The position numbers were made by a program, and so were the translations under genes. A stretch of DNA of 64,000 nt from Karalla daura (Eukaryota; Chordata; Actinopteri; Chaetodontiformes; Leiognathidae), in the NCBI GenBank assembly GCA_029224185.1, contig CM055192.1, forward strand, positions 4,089,076-4,153,075. Direction: 5' to 3'. Of this stretch, positions 55,672-64,000 are shown one piece after another (within the stretch, counting starts at the first letter, position 1; each line of letters starts with the position of its first letter). The notes under the pieces are model-generated. The model saw only the letters and a list, made by a program, of their open reading frames with translations, ran no database searches and was not told the DNA's origin.

Positions 55672-57894
55672 GCGTGGGCCACCCCGGAGGCGGCCCACAC
55701 CCCAAATGGTGGGTTTGGGCTCGTTCGCTCGGGGTCGGGATCTCGGCCAAAACGACAGGTCCGGGGTGGTCGTTTTTTTCACTTTCGGCGAGCTTTTATA
55801 TCTCAGCTCCAGGGTCAAATCCGGCATCGGGATTGCGTTTTCCAGTGAGCGTGGGCCACCCCGGAGGCGGCCCACACCCCAAATGGTGGGTTTGGGCTCG
55901 CTCGCTCGGGGTCGGGATCTCGGCCAAAACGACAGGTCCGGGGTGGTCGTTTTTTTCCCTTTCGGCGAGCTTTAATATCTCAGCTCCAGGGTCAAATCCG
56001 GCATCGGGATTGCTTTTTCCAGTGAGCGTGGGCCACCCCGGAGGCGGCCCACACCCCAAATGGTGGGTTTGGGCTCGCTCGCTCGGGGTCGGGATCTCGG
56101 CCAAAACGACAGGTCCGGGGTGGTCGTTTTTTTCACTTTCGGCGAGCTTTAATATCTCAGCTCCAGGGTCAAATCCGGCATCGGGATTGCTTTTTCCAGT
56201 GAGCGTGGGCCACCCCGGAGGCGGCCCACACCCCAAATGGTGGGTTTGGGCTCGCTCGCTCGGGGTCGGGATCTCGGCCAAAACGACAGGTCCGGGGTGG
56301 TCGTTTTTTTCACTTTCGGCGAGCTTTAATATCTCAGCTCCAGGGTCAAATCCGGCATCAGGATTGCTTTTTCCAGTGAGCGTGGGCCACCCCGGAGGCG
56401 GCCCACACCCCAAATGGTGGGTTTGGGCTCGCTCGCTCGGGGTCGGGATCTCGGCCAAGACGACTGTTCCGGGGTGGTCGTTTTTTTCCCTTTCGGCGAG
56501 CTTTAATATCTCAGCTCCAGTGTCAAATCCGGCATCGGGATTTCTTTTTCCAGTGAGCGTGGGCCACCCCGGAGGCGGCCCACACCCCAAATGGTGGGTT
56601 TGGGCTCGCTCGCTCGGGGTCGGGATCTCGGCCAAAACGACAGGTCCGGGGTGGTCGTTTTTTTCACTTTCGGCGAGCTTTAATATCTCAGCTCCAGGAT
56701 GAAATCCGGCATCAGGATTGCGTTTTCCAGTGAGCGTGGGCCACCCCGGAGGCGGCCCACACCCCAAATGGTGGGTTTGGGCTCGCTCGCTCGGGGTCGG
56801 GATCTCGGCCAAAACGACAGGTCCGGGGTGGTCGTTTTTTTCACTTTCGGCGAGCTTTTATATCTCAGCTCCAGGGTCAAATCCGGCATCGGGATTGCGT
56901 TTTCCAGTGAGCGTGGGCCACCCCGGAGGCGGCCCACACCCCAAATGGTGGGTTTGGGCTCGCTCGCTCGGGGTCGGGATCTCGGCCAAAACGACAGGTC
57001 CGGGGTGGTCGTTTTTTTCCCTTTCGGCGAGCTTTAATATCTCAGCTCCAGGGTCAAATCCGGCATCGGGATTGCTTTTTCCAGTGAGCGTGGGCCACCC
57101 CGGAGGCGGCCCACACCCCAAATGGTGGGTTTGGGCTCGCTCGCTCGGGGTCGGGATCTCGGCCAAAACGACAGGTCCGGGGTGGTCGTTTTTTTCACTT
57201 TCGGCGAGCTTTAATATCTCAGCTCCAGGGTAAATCCGGCATCGGGATTGCTTTTTCCAGTGAGCGTGGGCCACCCCGGAGGCGGCCCACACCCCAAATG
57301 GTGGGTTTGGGCTCGCTCGCTCGGGGTCGGGATCTCGGCCAAAACGACAGGTCCGGGGTGGTCGTTTTTTTCACTTTCGGCGAGCTGTAATATCTCAGCT
57401 CCAGGATCAAATCCGGCATCGGGATTGCGTTTTCCAGTGAGCGTGGGCCACCCCGGAGGCGGCTCACACCCCAAATGGTGGGTTTGGGCTCGCTCGCTCG
57501 GGGTCGGGATCTCGGCCAAGACGAATGTTCCGGGGTGGTCGTTTTTTTCCCTCTCGGCGAGCTTTAAAATCTCAGCTCCAGGATCAAATGATCCTGGAGC
57601 TGAGATTTTAAAGCTCGCCGAAAGTGAAAAAGTGAAAAAAACGACCACCCCGGACCTGTCGTTTTTTTCCCTTTCGGCGAGCTTTAATATCTCAGCTCCA
57701 GGGTCAAATCCGGCATCGGGATTGCTTTTTCCAGTGAGCGTGGGCCACCCCGGAGGCGGCCCACACCCCAACTGGTGGGTTTGGGCTCGCTCGCTCGGGG
57801 TCGGGATCTCGGCCAAAACGACAGGTCCGGGGTGGTCGTTTTTTTCACTTTCGGCGAGCTTTAATATCTCAGCTCCAGGGTCAAATCCGGCATC
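55672..57894 (+). repeat. Right-hand higher-order block, copy 2
   Basis: Counterpart of 53075-55297. The 1-bp deletion is at 57231 and the hairpin at 57552. The unit after the hairpin has CAACTGGTGG, a change absent from copy 1 but present in copy 3. Confidence 0.85.
57552..57671. repeat. Fold-back insertion 19, variant left arm
   Basis: Same CTCTCGG / GAATGTTCC sub-type as the copy at 54955, 2,597 bp on. It is followed by a unit with CAACTGGTGG near 57771. Confidence 0.95.
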
Positions 57895-58059
57895 GGGATT
57901 GCTTTTTCCAGTGAGCGTGGGCCACCCCGGAGGCGGCCCACACCCCAAATGGTGGGTTTGGGCTCGCTCGCTCGGGGTCGGGATCTCGGCCAAAACGACA
58001 GGTCCGGGGTGGTCGTTTTTTTCCCTTTCGGCGAGCTTTAATATCTCAGCTCCAGTGTC

Positions 58060-59437
58060 AAATCCGGCATCGGGATTGCTTTTTCCAGTGAGCGTGGGCC
58101 ACCCCGGAGGCGGCCCACACCCCAAATGGTGGGTTTGGGCTCGCTCGCTCGGGGTCGGGATCTCGGCCAAGACGACTGTTCCGGGGTGGTCGTTTTTTTC
58201 CCTTTCGGCGAGCTTTAATATCTCAGCTCCAGTGTCAAATCCGGCATCGGGATTTCTTTTTCCAGTGAGCGTGGGCCACCCCGGAGGCGGCCCACACCCC
58301 AAATGGTGGGTTTGGGCTCGCTCGCTCGGGGTCGGGATCTCGGCCAAAACGACAGGTCCGGGGTGGTCGTTTTTTTCACTTTCGGCGAGCTTTAATATCT
58401 CAGCTCCAGGATGAAATCCGGCATCAGGATTGCGTTTTCCAGTCAGCGTGGGCCACCCCGGAGGCGGCCCACACCCCAAATGGTGGGTTTGGGCTCGCTC
58501 GCTCGGGGTCGGGATCTCGGCCAAAACGACAGGTCCGGGGTGGTCGTTTTTTTCCCTTTCGGCGAGCTTTAATATCTCAGCTCCAGGGTCAAATCCGGCA
58601 TCGGGATTGCTTTTTCCAGTGAGCGTGGGCCACCCCGGAGGCGGCCCACACCCCAAATGGTGGGTTTGGGCTCGCTCGCTCGGGGTCGGGATCTCGGCCA
58701 AAACGACAGGTCCGGGGTGGTCGTTTTTTTCACTTTCGGCGAGCTTTAATATCTCAGCTCCAGGGTCAAATCCGGCATCGGGATTGCTTTTTCCAGTGAG
58801 CGTGGGCCACCCCGGAGGCGGCCCACACCCCAAATGGTGGGTTTGGGCTCGCTCGCTCGGGGTCGGGATCTCGGCCAAAACGACAGGTCCGGGGTGGTCG
58901 TTTTTTTCACTTTCGGCGAGCTTTAATATCTCAGCTCCAGGGTCAAATCCGGCATCGGGATTGCTTTTTCCAGTGAGCGTGGGCCACCCCGGAGGCGGCC
59001 CACACCCCAAATGGTGGGTTTGGGCTCGCTCGCTCGGGGTCGGGATCTCGGCCAAGACGACTGTTCCGGGGTGGTCGTTTTTTTCCCTTTCGGCGAGCTT
59101 TAATATCTCAGCTCCAGTGTCAAATCCGGCATCGGGATTTCTTTTTCCAGTGAGCGTGGGCCACCCCGGAGGCGGCCCACACCCCAAATGGTGGGTTTGG
59201 GCTCGCTCGCTCGGGGTCGGGATCTCGGCCAAAACGACAGGTCCGGGGTGGTCGTTTTTTTCACTTTCGGCGAGCTTTAATATCTCAGCTCCAGGATGAA
59301 ATCCGGCATCAGGATTGCGTTTTCCAGTCAGCGTGGGACACCCCGGAGGCGGCCCACACCCCAAATGGTGGGTTTGGGCTCGCTCGCTCGGGGTCGGGAT
59401 CTCGGCCAAAACGACAGGTTCGGGGTGGTCGTTTTTT
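58060..59437 (+). repeat. 885-bp (five-monomer) duplication
   Basis: 58060-58552 matches 58945-59437 at 885 bp (5 x 177). The marks are ACGACTGTTCC with CCCTTT, CCAGTGTCAAAT, GGGATTTC, CCAGGATGAAAT and the private CCAGTCAGCG (58444 and 59329). The second copy has GTGGGACACC near 59338 and CAGGTTCGG near 59420. No hairpin is involved. Confidence 0.8.
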
Positions 59438-59459
59438 TCACTTTCGGCGAGCTTTAATA

Positions 59460-62260
59460 TCTCAGCTCCAGGGTCAAATCCGGCATCGGGATTGCTTTTT
59501 CCAGTGAGCGTGGGCCACCCCGGAGGCGGCCCACACCCCAAATGGTGGGTTTGGGCTCGCTCGCTCGGGGTCGGGATCTCGGCCAAAACGACAGGTCCGG
59601 GGTGGTCGTTTTTTTCACTTTCGGCGAGCTTTAATATCTCAGCTCCAGGGTCAAATCCGGCATCTGGATTGCTTTTTCCAGTGAGCGTGGGCCACCCCGG
59701 AGGCGGCCCACACCCCAAATGGTGGGTTTGGGCTCGTTCGCTCGGGGTCGGGATCTCGGCCAAAACGACAGGTCCGGGGTGGTCGTTTTTTTCACTTTCG
59801 GCGAGCTTTAATATCTCAGCTCCAGGGTCAAATCCGGCATCGGGATTGCTTTTTCCAGTGAGCGTGGGCCACCCCGGAGGCGGCCCACACCCCAAATGGT
59901 GGGTTTGGGCTCGCTCGCTCGGGGTCGGGATCTCGGCCAAAACGACAGGTCCGGGGTGGTCGTTTTTTTCACTTTCGGCGAGCTTTAATATCTCAGCTCC
60001 AGGGTCAAATCCGGCATCGGGATTGCTTTTTCCAGTGAGCGTGGGCCACCCCGGAGGCGGCCCACACCCCAAATGGTGGGTTTGGGCTCGTTCGCTCGGG
60101 GTCGGGATCTCGGCCAAAACGACAGGTCCGGGGTGGTCGTTTTTTTCACTTTCGGCGAGCTTTTATATCTCAGCTCCAGGGTCAAATCCGGCATCGGGAT
60201 TGCGTTTTCCAGTGAGCGTGGGCCACCCCGGAGGCGGCCCACACCCCAAATGGTGGGTTTGGGCTCGCTCGCTCGGGGTCGGGATCTCGGCCAAAACGAC
60301 AGGTCCGGGGTGGTCGTTTTTTTCCCTTTCGGCGAGCTTTAATATCTCAGCTCCAGGGTCAAATCCGGCATCGGGATTGCTTTTTCCAGTGAGCGTGGGC
60401 CACCCCGGAGGCGGCCCACACCCCAAATGGTGGGTTTGGGCTCGCTCGCTCGGGGTCGGGATCTCGGCCAAAACGACAGGTCCGGGGTGGTCGTTTTTTT
60501 CACTTTCGGCGAGCTTTAATATCTCAGCTCCAGGGTCAAATCCGGCATCGGGATTGCTTTTTCCAGTGAGCGTGGGCCACCCCGGAGGCGGCCCACACCC
60601 CAAATGGTGGGTTTGGGCTCGCTCGCTCGGGGTCGGGATCTCGGCCAAAACGACAGGTCCGGGGTGGTCGTTTTTTTCACTTTCGGCGAGCTTTAATATC
60701 TCAGCTCCAGGGTCAAATCCGGCATCAGGATTGCTTTTTCCAGTGAGCGTGGGCCACCCCGGAGGCGGCCCACACCCCAAATGGTGGGTTTGGGCTCGCT
60801 CGCTCGGGGTCGGGATCTCGGCCAAGACGACTGTTCCGGGGTGGTCGTTTTTTTCCCTTTCGGCGAGCTTTAATATCTCAGCTCCAGTGTCAAATCCGGC
60901 ATCGGGATTTCTTTTTCCAGTGAGCGTGGGCCACCCCGGAGGCGGCCCACACCCCAAATGGTGGGTTTGGGCTCGCTCGCTCGGGGTCGGGATCTCGGCC
61001 AAAACGACAGGTCCGGGGTGGTCGTTTTTTTCACTTTCGGCGAGCTTTAATATCTCAGCTCCAGGATGAAATCCGGCATCAGGATTGCGTTTTCCAGTGA
61101 GCGTGGGCCACCCCGGAGGCGGCCCACACCCCAAATGGTGGGTTTGGGCTCGCTCGCTCGGGGTCGGGATCTCGGCCAAAACGACAGGTCCGGGGTGGTC
61201 GTTTTTTTCACTTTCGGCGAGCTTTTATATCTCAGCTCCAGGGTCAAATCCGGCATCGGGATTGCGTTTTCCAGTGAGCGTGGGCCACCCCGGAGGCGGC
61301 CCACACCCCAAATGGTGGGTTTGGGCTCGCTCGCTCGGGGTCGGGATCTCGGCCAAAACGACAGGTCCGGGGTGGTCGTTTTTTTCCCTTTCGGCGAGCT
61401 TTAATATCTCAGCTCCAGGGTCAAATCCGGCATCGGGATTGCTTTTTCCAGTGAGCGTGGGCCACCCCGGAGGCGGCCCACACCCCAAATGGTGGGTTTG
61501 GGCTCGCTCGCTCGGGGTCGGGATCTCGGCCAAAACGACAGGTCCGGGGTGGTCGTTTTTTTCACTTTCGGCGAGCTTTAATATCTCAGCTCCAGGGTAA
61601 ATCCGGCATCGGGATTGCTTTTTCCAGTGAGCGTGGGCCACCCCGGAGGCGGCCCACACCCCAAATGGTGGGTTTGGGCTCGCTCGCTCGGGGTCGGGAT
61701 CTCGGCCAAAACGACAGGTCCGGGGTGGTCGTTTTTTTCACTTTCGGCGAGCTGTAATATCTCAGCTCCAGGATCAAATCCGGCATCGGGATTGCGTTTT
61801 CCAGTGAGCGTGGGCCACCCCGGAGGCGGCTCACACCCCAAATGGTGGGTTTGGGCTCGCTCGCTCGGGGTCGGGATCTCGGCCAAGACGAATGTTCCGG
61901 GGTGGTCGTTTTTTTCCCTCTCGGCGAGCTTTAAAATCTCAGCTCCAGGATCAAATGATCCTGGAGCTGAGATTTTAAAGCTCGCCGAAAGTGAAAAAGT
62001 GAAAAAAACGACCACCCCGGACCTGTCGTTTTTTTCCCTTTCGGCGAGCTTTAATATCTCAGCTCCAGGGTCAAATCCGGCATCGGGATTGCTTTTTCCA
62101 GTGAGCGTGGGCCACCCCGGAGGCGGCCCACACCCCAACTGGTGGGTTTGGGCTCGCTCGCTCGGGGTCGGGATCTCGGCCAAAACGACAGGTCCGGGGT
62201 GGTCGTTTTTTTCACTTTCGGCGAGCTTTAATATCTCAGCTCCAGGGTCAAATCCGGCAT
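59460..62260 (+). repeat. Right-hand higher-order block, copy 3
   Basis: Matches about 55093-57893 at an offset of 4,367 (24 x 177 + 119). It shares CATCTGG (59665, matching 55298), the 1-bp deletion (61598), the hairpin (61919) and CAACTGGTGG. Confidence 0.8.
61919..62038. repeat. Fold-back insertion 20, variant left arm
   Basis: Same sub-type, 4,367 bp after the previous copy and again followed by a CAACTGGTGG unit, so copies 19 and 20 are closest relatives. Confidence 0.95.
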
Positions 62261-64000
62261 CGGGATTGCTTTTTCCAGTGAGCGTGGGCCACCCCGGAGG
62301 CGGCCCACACCCCAAATGGTGGGTTTGGGCTCGTTCGCTCGGGGTCGGGATCTCGGCCAAAACGACAGGTCCGGGGTGGTCGTTTTTTTCACTTTCGGCG
62401 AGCTTTTATATCTCAGCTCCAGGGTCAAATCCGGCATCGGGATTGCGTTTTCCAGTGAGCGTGGGCCACCCCGGAGGCGGCCCACACCCCAAATGGTGGG
62501 TTTGGGCTCGCTCGCTCGGGGTCGGGATCTCGGCCAAAACGACAGGTCCGGGGTGGTCGTTTTTTTCCCTTTCGGCGAGCTTTAATATCTCAGCTCCAGG
62601 GTCAAATCCGGCATCGGGATTGCTTTTTCCAGTGAGCGTGGGCCACCCCGGAGGCGGCCCACACCCCAAATGGTGGGTTTGGGCTCGCTCGCTCGGGGTC
62701 GGGATCTCGGCCAAAACGACAGGTCCGGGGTGGTCGTTTTTTTCACTTTCGGCGAGCTTTAATATCTCAGCTCCAGGGTCAAATCCGGCATCGGGATTGC
62801 TTTTTCCAGTGAGCGTGGGCCACCCCGGAGGCGGCCCACACCCCAAATGGTGGGTTTGGGCTCGCTCGCTCGGGGTCGGGATCTCGGCCAAAACGACAGG
62901 TCCGGGGTGGTCGTTTTTTTCACTTTCGGCGAGCTTTAATATCTCAGCTCCAGGGTCAAATCCGGCATCGGGATTGCTTTTTCCAGTGAGCGTGGGCCAC
63001 CCCGGAGGCGGCCCACACCCCAAATGGTGGGTTTGGGCTCGCTCGCTCGGGGTCGGGATCTCGGCCAAGACGACTGTTCCGGGGTGGTCGTTTTTTTCCC
63101 TTTCGGCGAGCTTTAATATCTCAGCTCCAGTGTCAAATCCGGCATCGGGATTTCTTTTTCCAGTGAGCGTGGGCCACCCCGGAGGCGGCCCACACCCCAA
63201 ATGGTGGGTTTGGGCTCGCTCGCTCGGGGTCGGGATCTCGGCCAAAACGACAGGTCCGGGGTGGTCGTTTTTTTCACTTTCGGCGAGCTTTAATATCTCA
63301 GCTCCAGGATGAAATCCGGCATCAGGATTGCGTTTTCCAGTGAGCGTGGGCCACCCCGGAGGCGGCCCACACCCCAAATGGTGGGTTTGGGCTCGCTCGC
63401 TCGGGGTCGGGATCTCAGCCAAAACGACAGGTCCGGGGTGGTCGTTTTTTTCACTTTCGGCGAGCTTTTATATCTCAGCTCCAGGGTCAAATCCGGCATC
63501 GGGATTGCGTTTTCCAGTGAGCGTGGGCCACCCCGGAGGCGGCCCACACCCCAAATGGTGGGTTTGGGCTCGCTCGCTCGGGGTCGGGATCTCGGCCAAA
63601 ACGACAGGTCCGGGGTGGTCGTTTTTTTCCCTTTCGGCGAGCTTTAATATCTCAGCTCCAGGGTCAAATCCGGCATCGGGATTGCTTTTTCCAGTGAGCG
63701 TGGGCCACCCCGGAGGCGGCCCACACCCCAAATGGTGGGTTTGGGCTCGCTCGCTCGGGGTCGGGATCTCGGCCAAAACGACAGGTCCGGGGTGGTCGTT
63801 TTTTTCACTTTCGGCGAGCTTTAATATCTCAGCTCCAGGGTAAATCCGGCATCGGGATTGCTTTTTCCAGTGAGCGTGGGCCACCCCGGAGGCGGCCCAC
63901 ACCCCAAATGGTGGGTTTGGGCTCGCTCGCTCGGGGTCGGGATCTCGGCCAAAACGACAGGTCCGGGGTGGTCGTTTTTTTCACTTTCGGCGAGCTGTAA
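62261..64000 (+). repeat. Right-hand higher-order block, copy 4 (cut by window end)
   Basis: Repeats the previous block at 2,243 bp (12 x 177 + 119), with the 1-bp deletion at 63841. It differs by CATCGGG where other copies have CATCAGG near 62967, and by GATCTCAGCC (a CpG change) near 63417. By position, a hairpin would be expected just past the window end, near 64162. Confidence 0.8.

Larger units (their letters stand above)
1..64000. repeat. 177-bp tandem satellite array, about 347 units, open at both ends
   Basis: Head-to-tail copies of one 177-bp unit fill the window with no other sequence between them. The first and last bases fall inside a unit, so the true array is longer. The consensus is about 60% G+C with 15 CpGs. 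Most copies differ from the consensus at only a few positions, many of them shared between copies. The main polymorphic sites are CTTTAAT / CTGTAAT / CTTTTAT, GGGATTGC / GGGAATGC / AGGATTGCG, GCCCACA / GCTCACA, CACTTT / CCCTTT before CGGCGAGC, and ACAGGTCC / ACTGTTCC. The length is close to a nucleosome repeat, as in many eukaryotic centromeric satellites (known), which makes a centromere or heterochromatin block likely (inferred). The family is not one I recognise. Confidence 0.98.

Noticed and set aside
1..64000. CRISPR array
   Set aside because: Units are contiguous and nearly identical along their full 177 bp, with no variable spacers and no cas genes.
1..64000. Telomeric repeats, rDNA or tRNA genes within the array
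   Set aside because: I found no short telomere-type repeats and no rRNA or tRNA-like segment. Every kilobase read as the same satellite.

Overview
The whole 64,000-base window is one uninterrupted tandem satellite array. The unit is 177 bp long (a typical copy is 44701-44877) and is repeated about 347 times. That count comes from subtracting about 2.5 kb of recognised insertions and indels from 64 kb and dividing by 177. The array runs off both ends of the window. The consensus unit is about 60% G+C (106 of 177 bases counted) with 15 CpG dinucleotides. I find no unique sequence, believable protein-coding gene, tRNA, rRNA, transposon or CRISPR spacer set.

The length, near-nucleosomal unit and higher-order structure point to eukaryotic centromeric or heterochromatic satellite DNA. 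I do not recognise the family and cannot name the species or lineage. Because 177 is 3 x 59 and the 120-bp insertion described below is 3 x 40, several frames on both strands stay open for thousands of bases. The longest is 44032-54105, 3,357 codons. I treat these frames as arithmetic by-products.

The most distinctive structure is a 120-bp fold-back insertion found 20 times. It is a back-to-back inverted piece of the satellite's own unit, with a 35-bp perfect stem and a 2-base loop inside a longer imperfect palindrome (for the first copy, 2131-2270). All 20 copies lie directly downstream of one diverged unit type (type B) and carry the same 8-bp duplication in the right arm, so they descend from one event. 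Eleven type B units lack the insertion. One copy has an extra 44-bp duplication of its palindrome core and three have a 29-bp one.

Layout. 1-12.7 kb: two near-identical copies of a 6,612-bp higher-order unit, with hairpins in pairs. 12.7-16.4 kb: mixed units. 16.5-20.5 kb: 2.4 copies of a 1,713-bp unit. 21.2-24.7 kb: a third partial copy of the 6.6-kb unit. 25.8-31.9 kb: 2.9 copies of a 2,096-bp unit. 33.1-40.1 kb: two 3.1-kb blocks repeated at an offset of 3,837. 43.4-44.9 kb: a short fourth piece of the 6.6-kb unit. 43.8-54.9 kb: 11.2 kb without a hairpin, including the most uniform stretch (44.9-47.9 kb). 53-64 kb: a different set of unit variants in four related blocks marked by a 1-bp deletion. 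Period arithmetic shows the array growing by duplication in register, with nearly every offset equal to a whole number of 177s plus 120 per hairpin carried.
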